A stretch of 64,000 nt of DNA, taken from NCBI RefSeq assembly GCF_000745235.1, contig NZ_JQNL01000001.1:2418001-2482000 (forward strand), written 5' to 3'. This document shows positions 25,654-36,500 of the stretch, piece after piece. The notes under the pieces were generated by a model. The model saw only the letters and a list, made by a program, of their open reading frames with translations, did no database searches and was not told the origin of the DNA. The position numbers and the translations under genes are program-made. The stretch's first letter is position 1; each line of letters opens with the position of its first letter. This stretch comes from Luteibacter mycovicinus (GTDB lineage Bacteria; Pseudomonadota; Gammaproteobacteria; Xanthomonadales; Rhodanobacteraceae).

Positions 25654-25725
25654 GGTCGAAACCGCCAGGAGCCACGTCCAGAGTTGTCGATCAGGTCGTG
25701 CCATCGCTAGGCTGCGGTTTCGACC
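25654..25725. repeat. Perfect 12-bp inverted repeat between fimbrial gene and copA
   Basis: GGTCGAAACCGC (25654-25665) and GCGGTTTCGACC (25714-25725) are exact inverted copies separated by 48 bp. The left arm begins immediately after the upstream stop and the right arm ends 18 bp before copA. No T-run follows, so a simple intrinsic terminator is unlikely. Confidence 0.6.
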
Positions 25726-25743
25726 GCCAAAAAGCCCACCGAC

Positions 25744-27432
25744 ATGCGCCGTTCCGACGTCCCTTCGATCCTTCTGCCGCGCCGCCGGTTTGTGCAGGGG
25801 CTGACTACGGCGGGCGTCGGTCTCGGGTTGGGATTGATCCGGCCAGCCTGGGCCACGGAGCCGATGTCGCCGGCGTCGTTATTGGCCGGCAACGCCATGG
25901 ACCTGGAGATTCGCGAAGCTTCCGCGGACTTCACGGGCCGGGCGCGCCGTGCGGTAACGGTCAACGGCGGCGTTCCGGGTCCCACCTTGCGCTGGAAGGA
26001 AGGCGAGACCGTCAGCCTGCACGTGCAAAACCATCTCGACAGGACGTCATCGATCCACTGGCACGGTTTGATCGTGCCCGCCCATCAGGACGGCGTGCCT
26101 GGCATCAGTTTCGACGGCATCCCGGCAGGATCCAGCTTCACCTATCGCTTTCCGGTCCGGCAGTCGGGTACGTACTGGTACCACGCGCACAGTCGATTTC
26201 AGGAACAAAGCGGCCTCTATGGCGCGATCGTCATCGAGCCGAAAGAGGGTGAGCGTCACGTCGCCGATCGGGACTATGTTCTCCTGATCAGCGACTGGAC
26301 CGACGAAGATCCCGAACGCGTCTATGCAAAGCTGCGGACCCGAAGCGACGTCTACAACTACGGACAGCCGACGCTATCCGATTTCCTCCGGGATGCACGC
26401 GCCAAAGGCCTGGGCGAGGCCGCGTCGATGCGCAGCATGTGGAATCGCATGCGCATGAATATGAGCGACCTTGCCGACGTATCCGGCGCGACCTACACGT
26501 ACCTGGTGAATGGAGCGACTCCGGCGGCCAACTGGACAGGTCTGTTCCGGCCCGGCGAGCGCGTGCGCCTACGGCTCATCAACGGTTCGTCCAATTCGAT
26601 TTTCGACCTGCGTATTCCCGGGCTGCGCCTGCGTGTGATCGCAGCCGATGGTCAGGACGTCGAGCCCGTGCTCGTGGATGAATTGCGACTCTCGGCGGCC
26701 GAGACCTATGACGTTATCGTGGAGCCGGGCGACGATCGCGCCTACACGATCTTCGCTCAGTCCATCGATCGCTCAGGCTACGCGCGCGCCACGCTTGCGC
26801 CGCGAGAAGGTATGGCGGCCGCCGTACCGCCGCTCGATCCGCGCCCACGGCTGGCCATGCGCGACATGATGGGTTCGATGGGGGATGACGCCGCCGATGA
26901 CAGCGGCATGGTCATGGCTCACCACGCGCGTTCCGAGTATGGAGCCGGCGTGGACATGCGCGTGGACATGCCGCGCACCAACCTGGACGACCCGGGCGTC
27001 GGCCTGCGCGATCGTGCGCATCGCGTCCTGACCTATGCGGACCTGCATACCCTCGGCGGCGCGCTCGATACGCGCGAGCCCTCGCGTACGATCGAACTTC
27101 ACCTTACCGGCAACATGGGACGCTTCATGTGGTCGTTCGATGGCCTGAAATATTCCGAGGCGAAGCCGGTGCATTTCCGCTCGGGCGAGCGTCTTCGCGT
27201 GACGCTGGTCAACGACACCATGATGAATCACCCCATTCATCTGCATGGCATGTGGAGCGAGATCGAATCTCCCGACGGCGCGTTTCAGGTACGCAAACAC
27301 ACCGTCAACATCCAGCCCGCGCAGCAGGTGAGTTATGCGGTGACGGCGGACAACCCCGGACGCTGGGCGTTTCACTGTCACATGCTCTATCACATGGAAG
27401 CGGGCATGTTCCGCGAAGTGGTGGTGTCATGA
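25744..27432 (+). CDS. copA: Copper-resistance multicopper oxidase CopA
   Basis: A 562-residue periplasmic multicopper oxidase. The Tat signal (RRRFVQG, residues 13-19, then a hydrophobic stretch) allows export of the folded, copper-loaded enzyme. All four copper-binding motifs are present: HWHG, WYHAHS, HPIHLHG and HCHMLYHMEAGM. Met-rich segments (RMRMNMSDLAD; MRDMMGSMGDD ... SGMVMAHH) are typical of CopA and bind Cu(I). It oxidises Cu(I) to the less toxic Cu(II). The stop overlaps the copB start (ATGA), so the two are translationally coupled. No copRS or cusRS regulator pair is next to them. The inverted repeat just upstream may be part of its control region. Confidence 0.95.
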   Translation: MRRSDVPSILLPRRRFVQGLTTAGVGLGLGLIRPAWATEPMSPASLLAGNAMDLEIREASADFTGRARRAVTVNGGVPGPTLRWKEGETVSLHVQNHLDRTSSIHWHGLIVPAHQDGVPGISFDGIPAGSSFTYRFPVRQSGTYWYHAHSRFQEQSGLYGAIVIEPKEGERHVADRDYVLLISDWTDEDPERVYAKLRTRSDVYNYGQPTLSDFLRDARAKGLGEAASMRSMWNRMRMNMSDLADVSGATYTYLVNGATPAANWTGLFRPGERVRLRLINGSSNSIFDLRIPGLRLRVIAADGQDVEPVLVDELRLSAAETYDVIVEPGDDRAYTIFAQSIDRSGYARATLAPREGMAAAVPPLDPRPRLAMRDMMGSMGDDAADDSGMVMAHHARSEYGAGVDMRVDMPRTNLDDPGVGLRDRAHRVLTYADLHTLGGALDTREPSRTIELHLTGNMGRFMWSFDGLKYSEAKPVHFRSGERLRVTLVNDTMMNHPIHLHGMWSEIESPDGAFQVRKHTVNIQPAQQVSYAVTADNPGRWAFHCHMLYHMEAGMFREVVVS

Positions 27433-28403
27433 CGTGGCGTGCCGCGCTGGTGGCGCTGGCGATGATGCCGGGTATCGTCGCGGCCCAGTCCATGAAAGAC
27501 ATGCAGGGCATGGATCAGTCGACGATGCATGACGATCCGCCGCCGGCCGCGTCCGCACCCGCGGCATCGCCTGCGGACCAGCATGACTCGCCGGACCACG
27601 CCGGTCACGACATGAGCGGCATGGCGGGCATGGGCCACACGAGCAATAACGCGGGGATGGAAATGGGCCCCATGCAGGGCGGCAAGGCGCCGGCCGATGC
27701 GCGCAGTGGCGACTGGTCCGACGGCGTGGCCCCGATGTCGGCGCACGATATGCGCATGATGGACATGGACGACACGTCATCCACGGGCATGTTGCTGATC
27801 GACAACCTCGAGGCTTATGCGGGGCAGGGTGGTCACGGGCAATCGTGGGAGGCGGAGGGCTGGTACGGCAACGATCGCGACAAGCTCTGGGTTCGGAGCG
27901 AGGGCGATCGAAGCGACGGCCGTCCGCAGGACGGTGATGTGGAAGTGCTCTGGAGCCACGCCGTCGCGACGTTCTGGGATACGCAGCTTGGCGTGCGGCG
28001 TGACATCGGCGCCGGCCCGAAACGGAACTGGGCGGCGTTCGGTGTGCAGGGCCTCGCGCCGTACTGGTTCGAGGTCGAGGCCACCGCGTACGCGGGCCAG
28101 GGCGGGCGTACGGCTGCACGGGTTCGCGTGGAGTACGAGCTGCTGCTTACGCAGCGGCTGATCCTCCAGCCGGAAATCGAGCTCAACGCTTACGGCAAGA
28201 ACGACATCGCCCGTGGCATTCGATCCGGCATCTCCAGCGTCGACGGCGGCCTGCGTCTGCGCTATGAAATCCGCCGGTCCGTCGCCCCGTATGTGGGTGT
28301 CGCCTGGGAGCACCTGACCGGCGGCACGGCGGATCTGGCCTCGGGCCGCGGTCAACGCATCACCGACCGCCGCTGGGTGGCCGGCGTTCGTCTCTGGTTC
28401 TAG
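27429..28403 (+). CDS. copB: Copper-resistance outer-membrane protein CopB
   Basis: A 324-residue exported protein. The signal peptide (MTWRAALVALAMMPGIVAAQ) is followed by a Met/His/Asp-rich copper-binding region of about 90 residues (MKDMQGMDQSTM, DHAGHDMSGMAGMGH, GMEMGPMQGG, HDMRMMDMDD). The C-terminal two thirds is the CopB beta-barrel, with EAYAGQGGHGQSWEAEGWYGN, WSHAVATFWDTQLGVRRD and a terminal strand ending VRLWF. It sequesters or moves copper at the outer membrane together with CopA. The start ATG overlaps the copA stop by 4 bp. The gene ends 4 bp before the convergent NmrA-type pseudogene. Confidence 0.94.
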   Translation: MTWRAALVALAMMPGIVAAQSMKDMQGMDQSTMHDDPPPAASAPAASPADQHDSPDHAGHDMSGMAGMGHTSNNAGMEMGPMQGGKAPADARSGDWSDGVAPMSAHDMRMMDMDDTSSTGMLLIDNLEAYAGQGGHGQSWEAEGWYGNDRDKLWVRSEGDRSDGRPQDGDVEVLWSHAVATFWDTQLGVRRDIGAGPKRNWAAFGVQGLAPYWFEVEATAYAGQGGRTAARVRVEYELLLTQRLILQPEIELNAYGKNDIARGIRSGISSVDGGLRLRYEIRRSVAPYVGVAWEHLTGGTADLASGRGQRITDRRWVAGVRLWF

Positions 28404-28407
28404 GCAC

Positions 28408-29271
28408 TCAGCCGACCGGCTTCGACAACAGTCCGGCCATGACGACGTCGAGGCTGGTGGTCCCCTTGATCGCGTCGGCGCCGAAATCGATCCAGCCCTC
28501 GTTGAACCCGTCGATCATCCGCATCCGCGGCGTTGGGTTGCTCATGCCGTCGGCGGTGAATCGCGCGGCCCACGTGGCGCGTGGCACCAGACGCGCACGC
28601 ACGTCACGTCCGAGGGCCCTGGAGAATGCCGCGGCGATATCGTTCGGGCTGACACGCCCGGCTCCTTCCAGCTCCACCACGCGATGGCCTTCGCAACGTT
28701 CGTCGAGCAGGGACGCTGCCAACTGGCCCACATCCCTGGTAGCAACCATCGCGATCTTCCGGTCCAGAGGTGCCAGGAAACTGTCGATGACGCCGTCATC
28801 GCGGGCCGAGGCCACATCCTACCGCGCGTTCTCGAGAAACCACCCCGCCCGCAGGAAGGTGACGGGAACGGGCAGGCCGCCGAGCACCCGTTCCATGCGG
28901 GTGAGCCGCGACAGCAGGTTCTCCTGCGTCGCGTCGGCACCGATGGTCGACAGTGCGACCACCTGTTTCGGCCGGGCGGCCAGCAGCGCGTCATGGATGG
29001 ACGCGATGGCCGGATCCTCGGCCGTCAGAAAATCGGGCGCGGGATCGAAGACCGGCGGGAGCAGGATGAACACGGCTTCGGCACCGCTGAAGGCGCGCGT
29101 CAACGCGGCCGTGTCATGAAGCTCGGCGACCGCGACTTCCGCGCCGCGCGCGACGAAGGGCTCCGCCTTGCTCGCATCGCGCACGACGGCGCGGACCGGC
29201 CTCCCTGCGGCGAACAAGGCATCGGCCAGCGCGCTGCCGACCTGGCCCGTGATTCCGGTGATGGCGTACAT
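28408..29271 (-). pseudogene. NmrA-family NAD(P)-binding protein interrupted by an in-frame amber codon
   Basis: The frame from ATG 29271 encodes a Rossmann-fold NmrA/QOR2-type reductase (MYAITGITGQVGSALADALF, dinucleotide site GITGQVG) up to ...GWFLENAR, where a TAG stands at 28821-28819. Reading continues in the same frame (DVASARDDGVIDSFLAPLDR ...) to a normal stop at 28408. Together the parts give about 287 codons, the usual length of the family. The stop falls at codon 151; homologues tend to have Trp at this point, so a TGG-to-TAG change is likely. Unless it is suppressed or is a sequencing error, only a half protein is made. It diverges from a LysR gene that presumably regulates it. 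Confidence 0.8.
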
Positions 29272-29353
29272 GATCTTTTTCCTGGGGCGTAGGGGACCGG
29301 GAGAAGATTAGTGAGTGGCCAGTCGTGACTGAAGCGACCTGTGTGCAGTTCTT

Positions 29354-29372
29354 TCATGATGTTATGTCATGA
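29354..29372. promoter_or_regulatory. Candidate LysR operator in the divergent NmrA/LysR gap
   Basis: TCATGA-TGTTATG-TCATGA: two copies of the palindromic hexamer TCATGA spaced 7 bp apart, in the 149-bp gap between divergent genes where a LysR regulator normally binds. Confidence 0.4.
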
Positions 29373-29420
29373 GTGAACGTGGCATCCTCCGACCGTGCGT
29401 TCACCCGCAAGGTGCCCCCC

Positions 29421-30353
29421 ATGTCCACCGATGGCCGATTTCTCGGCAACCTTTCCGTGCTGGTCTCGGTCGTGGAGACCGGCAATTTCGCCCGCGCCGC
29501 CGAGGCGCTCGGGCTGTCGCCTTCGGGCGTCAGCCGCGCCATCGGCCGGCTCGAGACGCGCCTGGGCGTACGCCTCCTGCACCGGACGACACGCTCGGTG
29601 AGCCTGACCGACGAAGGCGAGCGTCTCTACGACCGCGTAAGCCCCCTGCTGTCGGGGATCGAGGATGCGGCATGGTCGGCCGCCGGCGATGCACAGGCCG
29701 TACGTGGACGCCTTCGGGTCAGTCTCGATCCGATGTTTTCCTGGCAGATCGTGGCACCGCGACTGGAGGCCTTCCTTTCGCGCTTCCCCGGTCTCGAGGT
29801 TGAGATCGTGACGCGCGACGACCTTGGCGACCTGATTGGCGAGGGCATCGACGTCTCCGTACGCTTCTGCGAACCACCCTCGTCTTCACTCGTGGCGCGC
29901 AAACTGCTCGATACCCGTGTGCTGACCGTTGCCGCGCCGTCCTACCTCAAAAAGCACGGTCGGCCGTCGAACCCGTCCGAGCTCGCGGCACACCGCTGCA
30001 TCCAGTTCCGAGATCCGGTCACCCGGCGCCCGTTCGAGTGGGAGTTTCATCGGCGCGGCAAGGTGGTGCCCGTGCAGACGACCGGCCCTTTGCTGGTCAA
30101 CGACTCGGGAACGATGTACGCCGTGTGCCTGGCCGGCGCGGGTGTGGCGCAGGTACTCGCCGCCAGTGTCCAGAGCGCCCTGGCTGACGGCCGGCTCGTC
30201 GAACTGTTTCCCGAGTGGAACGGCGAAACCTTCCCTCTCTATGCCTTCTACCCCTCGCGCCGACACGCACCGCCAAAGGTCAGGGCATTCGTGGACTTTT
30301 GTGTGTCCCTCGTCACGAATAACGATATTCTACCCGGACGAAACGAGCACTAA
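29421..30353 (+). CDS. LysR-family transcriptional regulator
   Basis: A 310-residue regulator. The N-terminal winged helix-turn-helix reads FARAAEALGLSPSGVSRAIGRLETRLGVRLLHRTTR (about residues 24-58), followed by a LysR substrate-binding domain of the DsdA/AaeR-like clade (GRLRVSLDPMFSWQIVAPRLEAFLSRFPGLEVEI). ATG 29421 gives MSTDGRFLGNLSVLV. It diverges from the broken NmrA-type reductase gene, its likely target, with a TCATGA repeat between them. Since the target is disrupted, the regulator may now control only itself or genes elsewhere. The effector is unknown. Confidence 0.92.
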   Translation: MSTDGRFLGNLSVLVSVVETGNFARAAEALGLSPSGVSRAIGRLETRLGVRLLHRTTRSVSLTDEGERLYDRVSPLLSGIEDAAWSAAGDAQAVRGRLRVSLDPMFSWQIVAPRLEAFLSRFPGLEVEIVTRDDLGDLIGEGIDVSVRFCEPPSSSLVARKLLDTRVLTVAAPSYLKKHGRPSNPSELAAHRCIQFRDPVTRRPFEWEFHRRGKVVPVQTTGPLLVNDSGTMYAVCLAGAGVAQVLAASVQSALADGRLVELFPEWNGETFPLYAFYPSRRHAPPKVRAFVDFCVSLVTNNDILPGRNEH

Positions 30354-30541
30354 GTCGGCATTTCACAACCCGCCCGAGACAAGGCGCCATCGCCTCGTTT
30401 AATATGCCGAAAAAGCGCAGGCCACGTACGTCGTCGCCGCGCTGAGTCCTCAGGGGGGCTTCCCGATAGCTGTCTTTTCCACTCGGTTCCGATGCCGGGT
30501 GCGCCCCTGCGTTTGCATGCGCTCTAAGGAAGACCGCCCGA

Positions 30542-33500
30542 ATGAACCGTATCTATCGTCTGTGCTGGAACGTCGCCACCTGCCAGTGGGTCGCCGCCAG
30601 CGAACTCGCCCGCAACAGCCGCCCCGCCGTCGCAGGCGGCAGCCTTTCGCGCGCACCGCGCCTCGCGGCCATCGCCGTGGCGGTGTCGCTCGCACTGAGC
30701 GCCACCGGCGCCGCGCAGGCGGGGCAGACGGGCGGTCAGGTGTCGGCCGGCATCGGCACGATTCATACGGACGGCACGACCACGACGATCAACCAGACCA
30801 CCCAGCGCCTGTCGCTGAACTGGCAGACCTTCGATATCGGCGCCAACGAAACGGTCAATTTCGTCCAGCCGGGCAGCGACGCCATCGCCGTGAACCGGAT
30901 CCTCGGTAACAAGGCGTCGGATATCTACGGTCACCTCAACGCAAACGGACAGGTCTGGCTCATCAATCCGAACGGCGTGTTGTTCGGTGAAGGTGCGCAG
31001 GTCAACGTGGGTGGCCTGGTGGCGTCTACGCTGGACACCTCCGATGACGCGCTCACGTCCGGCACCCGCACCTTCAGCGGCAACGGTAAGGGCAGCGTCG
31101 TCAACAAGGGCAGCCTGCGCGCCGCCAGCGGTGGTTACATCGCGCTGCTCGGCAACAGCGTATCCAACCAGGGCACGGTCTCGGCTCAGCTGGGTACGGT
31201 GGCGATGGGCGGCGGCAGCGCCATCACGCTGACCTTCGACGGCAGCCGCCTGATGCATCTGCAGGTGGATCGCAGCACGCTCGACAACCTGGTCGAGAAC
31301 CGTCAGCTGGTGCAGGCCGACGGCGGTCGCGTCTTCATGACGGCGGGCGCGGCGGACTCGCTGCTGGCCAGCACCGTGAACAACACGGGCGTCGTGCGCG
31401 CGCAGACCGTCGAAAACCACAACGGTCAGATCGTTCTGCTGGGTGGCATGAAAGCCGGCCACGTCAACGTGGAAGGCACGCTCGACGCCAGCGCGCCGAA
31501 CGGTGGCGATGGCGGCACGATCGAGACCTCCGGCGCTTACGCGCACATCGGTGCGGCGGCCATCACCGCCAGTGCGCCGAAGGGCAAGTCGGGCACGTGG
31601 CTGGTCGATCCCTATGACCTGACCATCGACGCGACCGCCGCGAATACGATCTCCACCACGCTCAACGGCGGCACCAGCGTTACCGAGCAGACGACGGCCA
31701 CCGGCGCCAGCGGCCAGGGCGTGACGAACGCCTCCGGCTCGGGCGACATCACCGTCAACGCGCCGATCGCCTGGACCAACGCCAGCGCCACGCTCACCCT
31801 CGACGCCTACCGGGCGGTCAACGTCAACAGCGCGATCACCGGCGCGGGTGGCGTCGTGATCAAGGCCAACGGCAACGGTGGCAACGGCAACATCACCCTG
31901 GGCACGGCGGGCACGATCGCAGGCGGCACCGGCGTCACGCTGACCGCGGCGAACCAGTTCATCAACAACGCGGGTGCCAGTGCGTTGTCGTCCGCTTCCG
32001 GCAAGTGGCTGGTGTATTCGGCCAGCCCGACGAGCGACACGCGCGGCGGTCTCACCCCGCAGTTCATCCAGTACAACGCCGGGGCGGGCGCGACGCCCCA
32101 GGGCACCGGCAACGGTTTCCTCTACCAGCTCGCGCCGACGGTCGCGATCACGGCGCTGACCGGTACGGTCGAGAAAGCGTACGACGGCACCACGGCCGCC
32201 AGTCTGACCGACGCCAACTTCACGAGGACCGGCCTCGTCGATGGCAATACGATGCGCGCGGTGGCCGGTACGTATGCGAGTAAGGACGCCGCGAGCGGCA
32301 TCGTCGTCACCGCGCCCTCCGCGACGTCGGCCTATACGTTCGCCGACGCGACCGGCGCGATCCCCGTCTACGGCTATACCGTCACCGGGACGGGCCAGAC
32401 GGCCAGCATCGGCCTGATCGATCCGAAGCAGCTCGGCATCGCGATCGTCAACAACCCGACCAAGACATACAACGGGACGCAGACGGCGACACTGACGTCG
32501 TCCAACTACCTGACCAGTGGCCTGGTGTCGGGTGAGAGCATCACGTTCAGCCAGCCGAACAGCGTGCTATACGATTCGGCCAGTGCGGGTGCGGTCAACA
32601 TCACCGCCAACTTCGTGGCATCGAACTTCGTCGCCGCCAACGGTACCAACCTGGCCAACTACGCGTTGCCCACGGTCGCCACGGGCATGGGCACCATCAA
32701 CAAGGCCAAGGTTCAGCTCTCAGGCCTGATCGGTACCGACAAGATCTACGACGGCAGCGCGGTCGACACACTGGATAAGTCGCGCGCCTCCATCTTCGGC
32801 GTGATCTCGGGCGACACGGCGGACGCGACGCTCGACACGAGCGCCGGCGCCGGCCTGTTCGCGAACGCCAATGCCGGCAACGGCAAGTCGGTCACCGCGA
32901 CCGGCTTCCAGCTGGTCGGCAGCAAGGCGTCCAATTACGACCTGGTACTGCAGTCGGACATCACCGCGTCGATCACGCCCAGGGCGTTGACCATCAACGG
33001 CGTGTCCGCCGTGAGCAAGGACTACGACGCCACCACGGCGGCGGCTCTGCTGTTGCAGAATCCCCAGCTGGTCGGCGTCGTCGGTTCCGACGCGGCCACG
33101 GTCTCGCTGGTGACCACGGGCGGCACGGGTACCTTCGCCAGCAAGAATGTCGGCACGGGCATCGCTGTGTCGGCGAGCGGCTTTTCGCTGGCGGGCAACG
33201 GTCTGGGCAACTACACACTGACCCAGCCGACCGGCCTTTCCGCCAATATCGCCCAGCGCCACCTCGACCTGAGCATCATCGGCAACCCGACACGCCTCTA
33301 CAACGGCACCACGACGGCCAACCTGGTGGAAGGCAACGTGCAGATCGTCGGCCTGCAGGGCGGCGAGACGGCGACGGTGAAGCAGGCGTCGTCGGCTTCC
33401 TACGACAGTGCCAACGCGGGTTCGCGTACCGTCACGGCGCACCTGGAAGGTTCCGACTTCACGCTGGGCAACGGCGCGTCACTGTCGAACTACAGCTTCA

Positions 33501-36500
33501 CCAGCGACATCGTGGGTGCGGGCACGATCGCCAAGGCGCCGCTCACCTGGACCATCGTCGGCAACCCGTCGCGTCAGTACGACGGTACGACCGCCGCCAC
33601 GCTCAACGCCAGCAACTATCAGGTGTACGGTTTCATCGCCGGCGAGGGCGCCACGGTCAATCAGACCGTCGGTACGTATAGCGACAAGGACGTGGGCACG
33701 CGCGACGTCACCGCGGCCGTCGGCACGAACAACTTCGTAGCGACCGGGAGCACGCTGCTCTCCAACTACGTGCTGCCTACCAGCATCAGTGGCTACGGCA
33801 CGATCACCCAGCGCGACCTCGGTGCGCTGTCGGTGGTGATCAGCGGCAACCCGACCCGTGCCTACGACGGCACCCTGCTGGCGACGCTCATCGCGGGCAG
33901 CCCGACCAGTGGTGGCGATTACACGATTACCGTCAACGACCCTGCCAGGGCATTCGCGCCGGGCGAGGGCGTCTACATCACCAAGACCACGGGAACGTAC
34001 GCGAGCAAGAACGTCGGCAGGCAGCCGGTCAGCGTCTCGCTCGCCGACGCCGACTACACGCCCTACGGCGGCACCGACCTGTCCAACTACACGCCGCTGC
34101 CCACCGCCGCCTACGGTACGGGCGAGATCACGCCGGCATTGCTGACCGCCGCGATCATCAATACGCCGACGAAGGTGTACAACGGCACCACCTATATCTC
34201 GCTCACGGCGGACGACTACGCGATCTCCGGTTTCGCCAACGGTGAGGGCGCGCAGATCGTTCCTTCGAAGTTCGTCGACTTCGACAACCGCAACGTCGGC
34301 ACCGGCAAGACCATCACGGCCCAGATGGCGACCACGTCGTACCTGGCCAACAGCGGCACCGACCTGTCCAACTACACGCTCGATCTGACCGCCACCGGTC
34401 CGGGTTCGATCACGGCGGCGCCGCTGTACATCCTCGGCGTGTCGGCGGTGAACAAGACCTACGACACGACGACCGCCGCCACGCTCAACAGCGCTGGCGC
34501 ATCGCTTGTCGGCCTGGTCGCCGACGACGCGAGGAACGGTACGGTCACGCTGACCCGCGGAACGACCGGCACGTTCGCCACCGCCGACGCGGGCACCGGC
34601 AAGGCCGTGACGCCGCTCGGCTTCTCGATCTCGGGCAGCGACGCCGGTAACTACGCGCTGCAGCCCCTTACGGGCCTGACCGCAACGATCAATCCGTACA
34701 CCCTGACGCTTACCGGCATCACGGCGATCAACAAGACCTACGACGGCAACACCACGATCGGCCTGAACTCGAGCGGCGCCGTCCTCGGCGGCGTGTTCTC
34801 CAGCGATCAGGGCAATGTCGCGCTCGACGCCACCGGCGCCACCGGCACCGTTCGCTCCGCGAACGCGATCTCCGGTCAGGCGGTCACCGTGACGGGCCTC
34901 GGCCTGAGCGGCAGTCGTGCGTCGAACTACCGTATCGACCAGTTCAGCGGTCTCACCGCCGATATCGCCAGGCGCGCCGTGACGGCATCCATCACCGGCA
35001 ATCCGACCAAGCCGTACGATGGCTCGGACTCGGTGACCCTGCTGGCGAGCGATTACACCCTCGACGGCTTCGTCACCGGCCAGGGCGCCACCATCCCGCA
35101 GTCGTCCACCGCGAATTACGTCACGGTGAACGCCGGCAGCCATATCGGTCTGAAATCCACGTTGTCGGTTTCTGATTTCGTCGCCGACAGCGGTACCAAT
35201 CTCTCGAACTACTCGCTGCCGACCGCGGCCACCGGCACGCTCGGCACCATCACGCCGTTCATCATCAACCTGATGAGCACGCGGGTCTACGACGCCACCG
35301 TCGGCGCGGACGCTTCCCTGTTCACCTCCGGCGGCACGGTCGCCGGTGTCAACGGCGAGAAGCTGACGCTGACCGGCTCCGGCAACCTGGTGACCAAGAA
35401 TGTCGGCTCGAAGCGTGCCTTCGCGGACTTCGGCACACTGACCCTGGGTGCCAGCGGCGGCAGCACGGCCAGCAATTACACGCTTGCCGGCGGTATCGAC
35501 TGGGTGACCATTACGCCCGCGTCGCTTACCGTGATCAACACGACGGCCGCGGATAAGGTCTACGACGGCAACACCGTCGCGCAGTTGAGCGGTGCGACGC
35601 TCCAGGGTGTGCTCGGCAGCGATGCCGTGACACTCGATGGGGCGACCACGGCCACCGGTACGTTCGCCAGCAAGAATGTCGGCACGCGTGGCGTCACGAC
35701 GTCGATGCAGGTGACCGGCAACGACGCGACCAACTACGTCGTGATTCAGCCGACGGATATCTCGGCGACGATCTCGGCGAAGGCCATCACCGCCACGGCC
35801 ACCGCGCAGAACAAGCAGTACGACGGTACGACGGCAGCGACCACGGCGCTGGCGTCCGCCGGTGTGGTCGTGGGCGACACGGTCACGTTCGCCAGCACCT
35901 CGAGCAACTTCGACGGCAAGGATGTCCAGGACGGCCGTACCGTCACGGTCAACGGCATCACCAAGGGCGGCGGAGACGCCGGCAACTACACGCTGAGCAA
36001 CAACAGCGCGACGGCCACGGCCAACATCACTCCGCGCGTGCTGAACCTGTCCGGTTCGCGGACCTACGACACCACGACGACCGCGTCGGCCGGTACGCTG
36101 AGCCTCGGCAACCTCGTCTCCGGCGAATCGCTGGTGTTGGGTGGCGCAGGTACTCTGAGCAGCAAGAACGTGGGCACCTACAAGAACGGCGCCGGCTTCG
36201 ATGCGAGTGGTCTCACGCTCGGCAACAATGGCGCCTACCTGGCATCGAACTACACGCTGACCGGCGGCACGTATAACTACACCGTCAACAAGGCGACACT
36301 GAGGGTTACCGGTACGTTCGCGGACAGCAGGACCTATGACGGCACCCGCGATGCGGCGCTGCACGGCTCCGTCCTGGAAGGCGTACTGGGTGCCGATGTC
36401 GTCACGATGACCAACACGGCGCTCGGTACGTTCGATACGAAGAACGTCGGCACCAACAAGGTCGTGACCACGGCCATCGGTATCGACGGCGCCGACAAGA

